64,000 nt of DNA, taken from the NCBI RefSeq assembly GCF_004114935.1, contig NZ_CP022221.1, forward strand, positions 5,911,001 to 5,975,000, read 5' to 3'. This DNA comes from Bradyrhizobium zhanjiangense (GTDB taxonomy: Bacteria > Pseudomonadota > Alphaproteobacteria > Rhizobiales > Xanthobacteraceae). Shown here piece by piece: positions 28,060 through 37,219 of the stretch. The notes under the pieces were generated by a model. The model made no database searches. It worked only from the letters and a program-made list of their open reading frames with translations, and had not been told where the DNA came from. Position 1 is the stretch's first letter, and every line of letters starts with the position of its first letter. The translations under genes and the position numbers were made by a program.

Positions 28060-28665
28060 ATGAGCACAATCAAAACCGTCTGTGTCTATTGCGGCTCCGG
28101 CCCAGGAACCAATCCCCGCTTCACCGAAGGCGCCAAGGCATTCGGCAAGGCACTCGCCGAAAACAACATCCGCCTGGTCTATGGCGGCGGCTCGCTCGGC
28201 CTGATGGGCGCGGTCGCAACCTCCGTGCTCGATCACGGCGGCACCGTCACCGGCATCATCCCGGACTTCCTGCGGCTGCGCGAAAACGCGCTGACGCGCG
28301 TGCAAGAGATGATCGTCACCCCCGACATGCACGAGCGCAAGCGGCTGATGTTCGAACGCTCGGACGCCTTCGTGGCGTTGCCGGGCGGCGTCGGCACGCT
28401 GGAGGAGCTGGTCGAGCAAATGACCTGGAAGCAGCTCGGCCGTCACGCCAAGCCGGTGCTGCTCGCCAACATCGACAATTTCTGGGAGCCGCTGTTCTCG
28501 CTCTTGTCGCACATGCGCCAGACCGAGTTCATCCGCGCCGGCCTTTCGATCGACATCCTCAAGGCCGATCGGGTCGAAGAGATTCTGCCGAAGCTGAAGA
28601 CGGCAGCCGCCCAGGTCGCCGAGGCAGAAAAGCAGCTCGCACCGGAAGTGGCACGCAGGCTTTAA
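28060..28665 (+). CDS. LOG family protein (TIGR00730), cytokinin riboside monophosphate phosphoribohydrolase-like
   Basis: A Rossmann-like protein of about 201 residues with the lysine decarboxylase-like/LOG motifs YGGGSLGLMG and PGGVGTLEE. LOG enzymes split cytokinin or purine nucleoside 5'-monophosphates into base and ribose 5-phosphate. In plant-associated bacteria this can release active cytokinin but also serves nucleotide salvage. Starts at TTG 28039, ATG 28051 and ATG 28060 are all possible, with no clear ribosome site; the last begins the conserved sequence. Confidence 0.89.
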   Translation: MSTIKTVCVYCGSGPGTNPRFTEGAKAFGKALAENNIRLVYGGGSLGLMGAVATSVLDHGGTVTGIIPDFLRLRENALTRVQEMIVTPDMHERKRLMFERSDAFVALPGGVGTLEELVEQMTWKQLGRHAKPVLLANIDNFWEPLFSLLSHMRQTEFIRAGLSIDILKADRVEEILPKLKTAAAQVAEAEKQLAPEVARRL

Positions 28666-28668
28666 CGG

Positions 28669-29046
28669 CTACTTGCTCGGAAACGTCACCGCCTCGATCC
28701 GGTTACCGTCGGGGTCGGTGACGAAGGCCGCATAATAGCGCACGCGATCGTGCGGGCGGATGCCCGGCGCGCCGTCGGAGGCACCACCGGCCGACAGCGC
28801 GGCGGCGTGAAACGCGTCGACCTCTCCAGTCGTCTTCGCCCGCAGGCAGATGTGCACGCCGCTCTCCGGCGCGACGCGCGGCATGCCCTCACGCAAGTTG
28901 ATCCAGAACTCCGGATAGGCCTTGCCGAAGCCGATAGTCCGCGGCCGCATCACAAGGCGCGCCAGGCCGAGCGCGGCAAGCGCGGCTTCATAGAATTTCG
29001 CGGCGCGATCGAGATCGCTGACGCCGACGGAGATGTGGTCGATCAT
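28669..29046 (-). CDS. Glyoxalase/VOC superfamily protein
   Basis: A 125-residue single VOC domain protein: MIDHISVGVSDLDRAAKFYEA at the start and DPDGNRIEAVTF at the end give the usual metal-ligand positions (His in the first motif and Glu in the last). Function cannot be assigned. The frame stays open to 29145, but those codons come from the family B repeat and give RAKRSNPES-type peptide, so the ATG at 29046 is the real start. Confidence 0.85.
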   Translation of the reverse strand: MIDHISVGVSDLDRAAKFYEAALAALGLARLVMRPRTIGFGKAYPEFWINLREGMPRVAPESGVHICLRAKTTGEVDAFHAAALSAGGASDGAPGIRPHDRVRYYAAFVTDPDGNRIEAVTFPSK

Positions 29047-29070
29047 TGGTCGCGCTCCCTCTCTCCTCCT

Positions 29071-29150
29071 CGTCATTGCGAGCGTAGCGAAGCAATCCAG
29101 CGTGTGTCCGCGGAGGGATTCTGGATTGCTTCGCTTCGCTCGCAATGACG
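29071..29150. repeat. Dispersed inverted repeat, family B
   Basis: CGTCATTGCGAGCGTAGCGA then AGCAATCCAG on the left and CTGGATTGCTTCGCTTCG then CTCGCAATGACG on the right, around a core of about 20 bases. It sits between cimA and the VOC gene, both on the minus strand, and its hairpin may act as a transcript end for cimA. Confidence 0.87.
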
Positions 29151-29171
29151 GCGCTGTTGCGCCGCCGTCGC

Positions 29172-30770
29172 TTACGCCGGCGCGCCCGACTTCACGAGCT
29201 TGTAGATCACCGAATCCATCAGCGCCTGGAACGAGGCGTCGATGATGTTCGGGGACACGCCGACCGTGGTCCAGCTGTCGCCGTTCTCGTCCTCGCTCTC
29301 GATCAAGACGCGCGTGACCGCGCCGGTGCCGCCATTGAGGATACGCACACGATAGTCGATCAGTTTCAGGCCCTCGATGTACTTCTGGTACTTGCCGAGG
29401 TCCTTTCGCAAGGCGACGTCGAGGGCGTTGACGGGACCGTTGCCTTCGGCGGCCGAAATCAGGCGCTCGCCGGCGACGTCGACCTTGACCACGGCCAAAG
29501 CGACGGTGACGCGCTCGCCGTGCGAATTGTAGCGTTGCTCGACATTGACGTCGAACTGCTCGACCTCGAAATAATGCGGCACCTTGCCGAGCGTCCGGCG
29601 CGCCAGAAGCTCGAACGAGGCGTTTGCGGATTCATAGGCGTAACCCGCCGCCTCGCGTGCCTTCAATTCCTCGACGAGGCGCGTCAGCTTCGGATCGCTC
29701 TTCTCGTAAGGAATGCCGGCGCGATCGAGCTCGGCGATGACATTGGAGCGTCCGGCCTGGTCGGAGACCAGCACCTTGCGGTGATTGCCGACCAATTCCG
29801 GCAGGACGTGCTCGTAGGTCTGCGGATCCTTCAGCACGGCGGAGGCATGAATGCCGGTCTTGGTGACGAAGGCGCTCTCGCCGATATAGGCCGCATGCCG
29901 GTTCGGCACACGGTTGAGCATGTCGTCGAGCGTGCGCGAGACTTTGACCAGCGTTGCCAGCTTCTCGGCCGTGACGCCGATCTCGAAGGCGTCGGCAAAA
30001 TTCTTCTTCAGCTTCAGAGTCGGGATAAGCGAGCAGAGATTGGCGTTGCCGCAGCGCTCGCCAAGGCCGTTCAGCGTGCCCTGGATCTGCCGCGCACCAG
30101 CGCGCACCGCGGCGAGCGAATTGGCCACCGCCTGCTCGGTGTCGTTATGGGCGTGGATGCCGACATGATCGCCGGGAATGTGCCTCGTCACCTCGGTGAC
30201 GATGGCCTCGACCTCATCAGGCATGGTGCCGCCATTGGTGTCGCACAGCACGACCCAGCGTGCCCCGGCCTCATAAGCGGCCTTGGCGCAGGCGAGCGCG
30301 AACGCCGCATCTTCCTTGTAGCCGTCGAAAAAGTGCTCGCAGTCGAGCATGACCTCGCGGCCGGCGGCTTTCGCCGCCGCAACGCTGTCGCGGATCGAGG
30401 CGAGGTTTTCCTCCTTCGTCGTCTCCAGCGCGACGCGCACCTGATAGGCCGATGACTTCGCCACGAAGCAGATCGCGTCGGCCTTTGCTTCCAGCAGCCC
30501 GGCGACGCCGGGATCGTTGGAAACCGAGCGCCCGGCCCGACGCGTCATGCCGAAGGCGGTGAAGCGCGCATGGGCGAGCTTGGGCTTGGTCGCAAAGAAT
30601 TCGCTGTCGAGCGGATTGGCGCCGGGATAGCCGCCCTCGACATAGTCGATGCCGAGGTCATCGAGCATCGCCGCGATAACCTGCTTGTCGGCCAGCGTGA
30701 AATCGACACCGTTGGTCTGCGCACCGTCGCGCAGCGTGGTGTCGAAGAGATAGAGACGCTCCTTTCTCAT
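29172..30770 (-). CDS. cimA: (R)-citramalate synthase
   Basis: A 532-residue DRE-TIM metallolyase: DTTLRDGAQTNG holds the catalytic Arg and metal Asp, HAHNDTEQAVANSL and LNGLGERCGNANL follow, and a C-terminal regulatory LeuA dimer domain ends the protein. It condenses pyruvate with acetyl-CoA, the first step of the threonine-independent isoleucine route. ATG at 30770 forms an ATGA overlap with the stop of the upstream GNAT gene, so it is translated from the cysS operon. Confidence 0.93.
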   Translation of the reverse strand: MRKERLYLFDTTLRDGAQTNGVDFTLADKQVIAAMLDDLGIDYVEGGYPGANPLDSEFFATKPKLAHARFTAFGMTRRAGRSVSNDPGVAGLLEAKADAICFVAKSSAYQVRVALETTKEENLASIRDSVAAAKAAGREVMLDCEHFFDGYKEDAAFALACAKAAYEAGARWVVLCDTNGGTMPDEVEAIVTEVTRHIPGDHVGIHAHNDTEQAVANSLAAVRAGARQIQGTLNGLGERCGNANLCSLIPTLKLKKNFADAFEIGVTAEKLATLVKVSRTLDDMLNRVPNRHAAYIGESAFVTKTGIHASAVLKDPQTYEHVLPELVGNHRKVLVSDQAGRSNVIAELDRAGIPYEKSDPKLTRLVEELKAREAAGYAYESANASFELLARRTLGKVPHYFEVEQFDVNVEQRYNSHGERVTVALAVVKVDVAGERLISAAEGNGPVNALDVALRKDLGKYQKYIEGLKLIDYRVRILNGGTGAVTRVLIESEDENGDSWTTVGVSPNIIDASFQALMDSVIYKLVKSGAPA

Positions 30771-31258
30771 TGCCCCGCTCCGAGCGTCTTCTTCATGGTG
30801 GTGTTGGCGAGCCACTCGTCGTTGATGGTGACGCTGTTGCGCTGCTGGGCGATGTAGCCGCGCTTGGCGAAGAAGCCCTGCGCGGTGTCGCTGGCGTCGA
30901 CCGAGAGGCTCGTGGCACCTCGGCCGCCGGCAAGCTTTTCCAGCGCATCGACCAGCATGGTCGCAACGCCCTGCCCGCTCACTCCCGGATGCACATAGAG
31001 CATGCGGATGTGATCGTTGCCGCGCAACGAGGCGAAACCGATGGGCGAGCCTTCCAGCGTCGCGACCAGGGTCAGGTCGGCGGCGAGCCGCTTGCCGAAC
31101 TCTTCGCTTTCCGCCGTCTCCATCCAGGCCTGCTGCTGCGCCTCGCTATAGTCGTCACCGGTCAGCTCCTCGATGCTGGCGGCGAAGATCGCGGCGAGCA
31201 CCGGCGCATCATCAGGCAGGAACGGCCGCAAGCCGGGTTTTGGCAAAGTCTGTCCCAT
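30767..31258 (-). CDS. GNAT family N-acetyltransferase
   Basis: A 163-residue GNAT with the acetyl-CoA loop MLYVHPGVSGQGVATMLVDALE (V-x-P-x3-G-x-G-x-A type) and the family's C-terminal GYIAQQRNSVTIND segment. Substrate unknown. It starts 6 bases after the 37-residue membrane peptide gene and its stop overlaps the cimA start, so it belongs to the cysS-cimA operon. Confidence 0.87.
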   Translation of the reverse strand: MGQTLPKPGLRPFLPDDAPVLAAIFAASIEELTGDDYSEAQQQAWMETAESEEFGKRLAADLTLVATLEGSPIGFASLRGNDHIRMLYVHPGVSGQGVATMLVDALEKLAGGRGATSLSVDASDTAQGFFAKRGYIAQQRNSVTINDEWLANTTMKKTLGAGQ

Positions 31259-31264
31259 CGGTCT

Positions 31265-31378
31265 TCACCACATCCCATAGAGTTTCAGCACCAGCGCTAC
31301 GGCGCCAGCGAGCAGCGCGATTTTCAGTACGATGTAATAGAGCCAGTGCCGCGGGAAAGGCGTGTCGGGCCGCTTCAT
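31265..31378 (-). CDS. 37-residue membrane peptide translationally coupled to cysS
   Basis: On the minus strand an ATG overlaps the cysS stop codon in an ATGA junction and opens a 38-codon frame ending TGA, six bases before the GNAT start. The product is [20 protein letters not shown] plus a 17-residue continuation ([17 protein letters not shown]): a basic/Pro-rich head of 12 residues and one membrane helix. The overlap, tight spacing on both sides and clean hydrophobic profile argue for a real gene that length filters would miss. Function unknown. Confidence 0.7.
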   Translation of the reverse strand: MKRPDTPFPRHWLYYIVLKIALLAGAVALVLKLYGMW

Positions 31379-32757
31379 CGCGCAATCTCCCAGGTGGTTC
31401 CTTCCTTGGAGTCCTTGATCGCAACGCCCATCGCGGTGAGCAGATCGCGGATGCGGTCGGATTCCTTAAAGTCCTTGCGCGCACGCGCAGCCGTCCGCTC
31501 CGCGATCAGGCGCTCGACTTCCTTCGCATCGATGCCGCTCGCCTGCTGCTTGCGGCCTTCCCATTGCGCAGCGCTCTCGGAGAGGAAACCGAGTAGCCGC
31601 AATGATCCTGCCAAGGCGTTCACGTCGGTACCGCGGAGGCCGTGCAGCGCCGCGATCGCCAGGGACGTGTTGAGGTCGTCGAGCAGCGGCTCGACCACGG
31701 ATGCCGCCGGCCTGCCGGGCTCGACGTCGGCCGCGACGCGATACCAATCGTCGAGCGTCTTGGCGCTCTCCTCCAGCGACTTCATGGTCCAGTCGATCGG
31801 CGAGCGGTAATGCGTCTTCAGCATGTTCAGACGCAACACCTCGCCCGGCCAATCCTGCAGCAGCTCATGGATGGTGATGAAGTTGCTGAGGCTCTTCGAC
31901 ATCTTCTCACTCTCGACCTGGAGGAAGCCGTTGTGCATCCAGTAGTTCGCCATGCGCTGCTGGTGGAAAGCGCAGCAGGTCTGCGCGACCTCGTTCTCGT
32001 GATGCGGAAACACGAGATCGATGCCGCCGCCATGGATGTCGAAATGCTCGCCGAGGTGCTTCCAGGCCATCGCCGAGCACTCGATGTGCCAGCCCGGGCG
32101 TCCCTGCGCGGCGATGCCGGACGGCGACGGCCATGACGGCTCGCCGGGCTTGGACGGCTTCCACAGCACGAAGTCGGTATTGCCCTTCTTGTAGGGCGCG
32201 ACATCGACACGCGCACCGGCGACCATCTCGTCCAGCGAGCGATTGGACAGCGCGCCGTAGCGCGGCAGGCCTGCATTGGCCGCGTTCATCGCCTGCGGCG
32301 AGAACAGCACATGGTCTTCGGCGACATAGGCAAAGCCGCCGGCGACGAGCTTCTCGATGATCTCGCGCATCTCGCCGATATGCTCGGTCGCGCGCGGCTC
32401 CACGCTCGGCCGCAGCGCGCCCAGCGCATCAACGTCGGCATGAAACTGCCGGCCCGTCTCCTCCGTGACCTTGCGAATGGCCTCGTTCAGCGGCAGGCCG
32501 GGAAAATCGCGCGCGGCGCGGTCGTTGATCTTGTCGTCGACGTCGGTGATGTTGCGGACATATTTGACATGCGCCTCGCCATGGAGATGGCGCAGCAGCC
32601 GAAACAGCACGTCGAACACGATCACCGGCCGTGCATTGCCGATATGGGCGAAGTCATAGACGGTCGGTCCGCAGACATACATACGGACATTCTTCGCATC
32701 GAGCGGTACAAAAGTCCGCTTTTCCCGGCTCAACGTGTCGTAAAGGCGCAATTCCAT
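31375..32757 (-). CDS. cysS: Cysteinyl-tRNA synthetase
   Basis: A 460-residue class I synthetase. [16 protein letters not shown] contains the zinc-binding Cys29 and HIGN motif; the zinc site continues with [14 protein letters not shown] and [20 protein letters not shown] is the KMSKS loop. It charges tRNA-Cys. First gene of an operon with a small membrane peptide, a GNAT and cimA. Confidence 0.96.
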   Translation of the reverse strand: MELRLYDTLSREKRTFVPLDAKNVRMYVCGPTVYDFAHIGNARPVIVFDVLFRLLRHLHGEAHVKYVRNITDVDDKINDRAARDFPGLPLNEAIRKVTEETGRQFHADVDALGALRPSVEPRATEHIGEMREIIEKLVAGGFAYVAEDHVLFSPQAMNAANAGLPRYGALSNRSLDEMVAGARVDVAPYKKGNTDFVLWKPSKPGEPSWPSPSGIAAQGRPGWHIECSAMAWKHLGEHFDIHGGGIDLVFPHHENEVAQTCCAFHQQRMANYWMHNGFLQVESEKMSKSLSNFITIHELLQDWPGEVLRLNMLKTHYRSPIDWTMKSLEESAKTLDDWYRVAADVEPGRPAASVVEPLLDDLNTSLAIAALHGLRGTDVNALAGSLRLLGFLSESAAQWEGRKQQASGIDAKEVERLIAERTAARARKDFKESDRIRDLLTAMGVAIKDSKEGTTWEIAR

Positions 32758-33047
32758 CTGGATACCCGTCGGCTGTTGGCCGGGCGTCCAGGGCTCTCAA
32801 TGTTTTTTGAGAAAAGACGGCTCCAGCCAGCGAATCGCTAGCTCGTAATCTCGCGGCAAATGGCGCAAATGGCGAGGAGACCGTTCATGCGGCCACATAT
32901 GGGCTATGAGGCGGCCCCGCGTCAAGAGAGCCGCGAAAACGCCGTTTTATCTCCGCAAAGCGCCCGGCTCGTCCTGATGGTTCATGATCCTTAACCATTT
33001 GAGCCCATTCTGGAACTGGCGGTTCCTTTTTGCCCCCCGGTGTTTTC

Positions 33048-33353
33048 ATGCGATCCTTGCTCGCGCTCATTTTCGGCGCCTCCATCATTGCGGCATTCAG
33101 CGCTTGTGCCGAGACCCGCGTCTTCATCATCGCCAACCAGGCGGACGGCTACGGCGTCGACCAGTGCCTGGCCAAGGGCGACAAATGCGGCGCCTCCGTC
33201 GCGCGCACCTATTGCCAGTCACGGGATTTTGCCCAGGCCTCGGCCTATCGCCGGGTCGATCCCGACGAAATTACCGGCTCCGTCCCCAAATCCGGCGCAA
33301 ACTGCTCCCATGGCCGTTGCGACGAATATGTCGCAATCACCTGCCAGCGCTGA
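33048..33353 (+). CDS. Secreted cysteine-rich small protein (101 aa), hypothetical
   Basis: The first 20 residues, MRSLLALIFGASIIAAFSAC, are a signal sequence; Cys20 could be a lipobox cysteine (FSAC fits poorly) or lie just after a signal peptidase I site. The mature part contains six further cysteines (DQC, DKC, TYC, NC, RC, TC), consistent with disulfides in the periplasm. The ATG at 33048 is the only start that gives a signal peptide. No domain is recognised. Confidence 0.7.
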   Translation: MRSLLALIFGASIIAAFSACAETRVFIIANQADGYGVDQCLAKGDKCGASVARTYCQSRDFAQASAYRRVDPDEITGSVPKSGANCSHGRCDEYVAITCQR

Positions 33354-33496
33354 ATTCGCTCGGAGCTGGCGGACCTTAGGCCCAATCTTTGGCCCTTGAA
33401 ACGACGTGACGATGCCGCAGGAAGCGGCTATTGGAGGGCGCGCTTCGGCCCTCCAAAGTCACTTGGAAAGTCACATTGGGCCGTGACCTCGCTAGA

Positions 33497-34684
33497 ATGG
33501 CGGATATGCCTGAATTGTTGTCCCTGCCTCGTGCCCGCTTCCTCCTTGCCTGCACCCTGCTCCTGAGCACGGTCGTGCTCGCCACCGCCGCTTTCGCGCA
33601 GGCGGGCCCGCCGGGGCCGCCGCCTCAGCCCGGCCAGAACGGGCTCGGCCCCAATCCGATGTGCGTGCGATTGGAAGGCCAGCTCGCCGCGCTCGACCGC
33701 GGCGGCGGTGGCGACCCCGCGCGCGAAGAACAGATCCGCCGCTATCAGGATTCCCAGAGCCGCCAGCAGGCCGAGCTCGACCGCGTCACCATGCAGGCCA
33801 AGCGCATGGGCTGCGATTCCTCCGGCTTCTTCTCGCTGTTCAACGGCCAGTCGGCGCAATGCGGCCCGGTCAACACCCAGATCCAGCAGATGCGCGCCAA
33901 TCTGGACCAGATCACCGGCAATCTCGAGCGGCTGCGCGGCGGCGGCCCCGGCGGCTTCAGCCCCGAGCGCGACAACCAGCGCCGCTCGGTGCTGGCGGCG
34001 CTGGCGCAGAACAACTGCGGCCCCCAATATGCCAACGCTGCGCAATCACAAGGCGGCGGCAACTTCCTCAGCAATTTGTTCGGCGGCAATAGCGCGGGCA
34101 ATCCGCAAGCCGTGCCGCCCGCCGATCTCGGCCCGCAATCCGGCACCTTCCGCACCGTGTGCGTGCGCACCTGCGACGGCGCCTATTTCCCGATCTCGTT
34201 TGCGACCGTGCCGGCACGCTTCCCCGACGACGAGAAGACCTGCAAGGCGCTGTGCCCGGCCGCGGAAGCCGTGCTCTACGCCCATCGCAATCCCGGCGAA
34301 GACATGAACTCGGCGGTCTCGATCGGCGGCCAGCCCTACACGGCGCTGCCGACCGCATTCAAGTTCCGCAGCGAGTTCAACCCGTCCTGCTCCTGTAAGG
34401 CCGCAGGCCAGACCTGGGCGGATGCGTTGAAATCGGCGGACGACAAGGCGGCGGCCGAGCAGCAGGGCGACATCATCGTCACCGAAGAGAGCGCCAGGAA
34501 GATGCAGCAGCAGCGGCTCAACAAGGGCACGCCTGCGAATGCCAAGAAGGGCCCAGCTCCGGCGCCGACGACCGCCACAGCGCCGGCCGCGCCGCCGCCG
34601 GCGGATACCGCCGCCACTGCCAACTCCGAGAACAAGCCGATCCGCTCGGTCGGCCCGACCTTCCTGCCGCAGCAGCAGAAGTAG
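33497..34684 (+). CDS. Secreted DUF2865-type protein
   Basis: About 395 residues. A signal segment (FLLACTLLLSTVVLATAAFA) is followed by a Gln/Arg-rich coiled-coil-prone stretch (residues ~50-170), a Gly/Asn-rich linker, and a conserved globular part with RTVCVRTCDGAYFPIS and FNPSCSCKAAGQTW; the C terminus is Pro/Ala-rich. This is the DUF2865 layout of Bradyrhizobiaceae and relatives, a predicted periplasmic protein of unknown role. Start at ATG 33497; ATG 33506 is also possible. Confidence 0.78.
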   Translation: MADMPELLSLPRARFLLACTLLLSTVVLATAAFAQAGPPGPPPQPGQNGLGPNPMCVRLEGQLAALDRGGGGDPAREEQIRRYQDSQSRQQAELDRVTMQAKRMGCDSSGFFSLFNGQSAQCGPVNTQIQQMRANLDQITGNLERLRGGGPGGFSPERDNQRRSVLAALAQNNCGPQYANAAQSQGGGNFLSNLFGGNSAGNPQAVPPADLGPQSGTFRTVCVRTCDGAYFPISFATVPARFPDDEKTCKALCPAAEAVLYAHRNPGEDMNSAVSIGGQPYTALPTAFKFRSEFNPSCSCKAAGQTWADALKSADDKAAAEQQGDIIVTEESARKMQQQRLNKGTPANAKKGPAPAPTTATAPAAPPPADTAATANSENKPIRSVGPTFLPQQQK

Positions 34685-34700
34685 GCAGCCCTGCTTTTAC

Positions 34701-34805
34701 TGTCATGCCCCGCGAAGGCGGGGCATCCAGTACTCCGTGACACCAGTCGTGCACACAAGCAGCGCCGCAGGGTACTGGATCATCCGCTTTCGCGGATGAT
34801 GACAG
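34701..34805. repeat. Dispersed inverted repeat, family A
   Basis: Left half TGTCATGCCCCGCGAAGGCG then GGGCATCCAGTAC, right half TACTGGATCATCCGCTTTCG then CGGATGATGACAG. It lies between the stop of the DUF2865 gene and the convergent membrane protein gene. Confidence 0.87.
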
Positions 34806-34864
34806 CAATCCAGGGGCACAATCGCCCGTCTCACGCGCAACCGTTATCCCTCAAACGCGCGCTA

Positions 34865-35767
34865 CTACTCGCCCTCGCGGCTCCACGGGAAGAGATTGGC
34901 CGGGAAGTCTGCTGCGTAGCGCTTTCCCTTCGGGGGCGGCGGCGGTGCGTCCGGTGGGTTCGGATTCGGCTCGACCACCCGCCGATAGAGGTGCCAGGTG
35001 GCATGACCGAGCACTGGCAGAACGACAGCGAGGCCGACGAATAGCGGCAGCGAGCCGATCACGAGTAGCGCCGCCACGATGAGGCCCCATCCGGCCATCG
35101 CAACCGGATTCGCCGCGACCGCTCGAAGCGACGTGCGGATCGCGTCGATCGCAGTCGCATGCCGGTCCAGCATCAACGGAAATGACACGACGCTGACGCA
35201 CAGCGCCACAACCGCAAACAGGAAGCCGACACCGCAACCGACGATGATGAGCGACCAGCCTTCCGGTGTCGTCAGCACGCGCGTTGTGAAGTCGGGAATG
35301 CTGGCGGCCGCCGCGTGACCGAAGATTGCGACATAGATTGCGTTCGCGACACCGATCCAGGCCCCAAACAGGACCAACAGGAGCACGCCGAGTTCTACCA
35401 TGGCGCCGAACGAGGGTGCGCGCAGCACCTTGATCGCATCCCATGCATCGACCTCCTCACCGCGCTCGCGCCGACGGCTGAGCTCGTAGAGACCGATCGC
35501 GGCAAAAGGTCCGACCAAGGCAAAGCCGGCGGCCAGCGGAAACAGTAGCGGCAGCACCGAATAGCCGAGCACCATCCTGAACAGGACGAGACCGAGAACG
35601 GGGTAAATCACGCACACGACGATCGCGTGACTCGGCATCGCCTGGAAATCCTCCCAACCCAGGCGCAGGGCCTCGGACAGGTCGGACAAGCTGATCTTGC
35701 GAATGGGATAGGAGGCCGCTTCGCCGAATACGTGCCGCCTGATGTCGTGGGAGTACAGAGTGGCCAT
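34865..35767 (-). CDS. DUF2189-type multi-span membrane protein
   Basis: A 300-residue inner-membrane protein with a polar N-terminal ~60 residues (SYPIRKISLSDLSEALRLGW) and about six helices, ending in a Pro-rich tail. The sequence pattern fits the DUF2189 family of alphaproteobacteria. GGGAGG precedes the ATG at 35767; the frame runs 53 codons further upstream without membrane or family character. Function unknown. Confidence 0.77.
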   Translation of the reverse strand: MATLYSHDIRRHVFGEAASYPIRKISLSDLSEALRLGWEDFQAMPSHAIVVCVIYPVLGLVLFRMVLGYSVLPLLFPLAAGFALVGPFAAIGLYELSRRRERGEEVDAWDAIKVLRAPSFGAMVELGVLLLVLFGAWIGVANAIYVAIFGHAAAASIPDFTTRVLTTPEGWSLIIVGCGVGFLFAVVALCVSVVSFPLMLDRHATAIDAIRTSLRAVAANPVAMAGWGLIVAALLVIGSLPLFVGLAVVLPVLGHATWHLYRRVVEPNPNPPDAPPPPPKGKRYAADFPANLFPWSREGE

Positions 35768-36308
35768 GAACGGACCTCCCGTGCTGAAAATCGCGGTTTC
35801 GATAACACGCGCTTTCCAGCCACGCGTGTCCGCCGGATAAGCAGGAAACGCGATGGGTCGAGTACGGCAACCCAGGTTCATCGAACGAGCCTGGCCGGAC
35901 GGAACCCGTCGCGACCTGCCCCGCAAGCTTAGCGCGCGCGGAGCACGGCTGCACTCACGGTTGGGTGAATTGTGCGACCTGATTTGTGCGTTGCATCACC
36001 CCGGACGCTGAGCGCACCTGATGCTTTTGTCGACTTGCCGGGCGACGGCAACGCCCACGCCGCGCGTTGACACGCCGATATGCTCTATTGACGCCGGATT
36101 AGGCTGGGACCATTTTAGACACAGACGCCCTTAGCTCCGATGAGATTGATGGTCGCGAGCGTTCCCTTGATTTCGCGACCAGTGGAATGGGCGAAGCAAG
36201 AGGCCGGCGATGGCACGAATGCCGACCAAGAAAGGCCAGCCATCGCGACAGACATGAGCTCCGCCCTGGATTCGTATCCGTAGCCTTCAGTGGCAAGGAT
36301 GGATCAGG
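35768..36308. other. Divergent intergenic region upstream of the cytochrome oxidase operon
   Basis: About 540 bases without a supported gene. Reading frames present here are shadows or continue into the neighbouring coding sequences antisense. The promoter of the oxidase operon should lie in the right half; I see no clear FNR/FixK box (TTGAT-N4-ATCAA) in it. Confidence 0.5.
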
Positions 36309-37142
36309 ATGGCTGTCGCACTGATATTGCTTCTGGTCGCGATCGGCTCCGTGCTGTTTCACCTCTACAGCCCGTGGTGGTGGACGCCGATCGCCACGAA
36401 CTGGGCCTATATCGACCACACCATCAACATCACGTTCTGGATCACGGGCTTTGTTTTCGTCGCGGTCATCGCCTTCATGGCCTACTGCGTCTTCCGCTTT
36501 CACCACAAAGAGGGAAGACGGGCCGACTACAATCCGGAAAACAAAAAGCTCGAATGGTGGCTGAGCGTCGGAACCGGCGTCGGAGTCGCGGCCATGCTGG
36601 CGCCTGGCCTCGTGGTCTGGCATCAGTTCGTGACGGTGCCAGCGGGTGCCACCGAGGTCGAGGTCATGGGGCAGCAATGGCAATGGAGCTTCCGCCTTCC
36701 GGGCAAGGATGGGCAATTGGGCACATCCGATGTCCGCAACATCGCCTCCGACAATCCGATGGGACTCAATCATGACGACCAACACGCGCAGGACGACGTC
36801 GTGATCGAGAACGGCGAGCTACACCTTCAAGTAGGAAAGCCGGTCAAGGTTCTCCTCCGCTCGGTTGATGTCCTGCACGATTTCTACGTGCCCGAATTCC
36901 GGGCCAAGATGGACATGGTTCCAGGCATGGTGACCTATTTCTGGATAACGCCGATCCGAACCGGAACGTTCGATGTTCTCTGTGCGGAGCTTTGTGGCGC
37001 TGCTCACTATCAGATGCGCGCCAAGGTCATCGTCGACGAAGAGCGTGAATATCACGCTTGGCTGGAGCAACAAAAAACGTTTGCAGAATTGTCGCCGGCA
37101 AAAGCCGTCGTGAAGGCGACCTACCAATCCGGCGGCAAGTAG
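36309..37142 (+). CDS. coxM: Cytochrome c oxidase subunit II (CoxM-like)
   Basis: A 277-residue subunit II with two N-terminal helices and a periplasmic cupredoxin domain carrying the dinuclear CuA site: His in SVDVLHDFYVPEF and the cluster CAELCGAAHYQM (two Cys, Glu, His, Met). It receives electrons from cytochrome c. No haem c domain is fused. With the following genes it matches the alternative oxidase cluster coxMNOP described in Bradyrhizobium japonicum; the symbol rests on that gene order. Confidence 0.93.
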   Translation: MAVALILLLVAIGSVLFHLYSPWWWTPIATNWAYIDHTINITFWITGFVFVAVIAFMAYCVFRFHHKEGRRADYNPENKKLEWWLSVGTGVGVAAMLAPGLVVWHQFVTVPAGATEVEVMGQQWQWSFRLPGKDGQLGTSDVRNIASDNPMGLNHDDQHAQDDVVIENGELHLQVGKPVKVLLRSVDVLHDFYVPEFRAKMDMVPGMVTYFWITPIRTGTFDVLCAELCGAAHYQMRAKVIVDEEREYHAWLEQQKTFAELSPAKAVVKATYQSGGK

Positions 37143-37219
37143 CAAGCTGCCGCCGCGAAAATAGATCGGGAGCATGAGGCCAACGCCTCGCCCCGATGGA
37201 AACGACCGAGGAGGTTTCT

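Noticed and set aside
36099..36785. 228-codon minus-strand frame upstream of and opposite coxM
   Set aside because: Mostly antisense to subunit II with patternless Asp/Arg-rich sequence.
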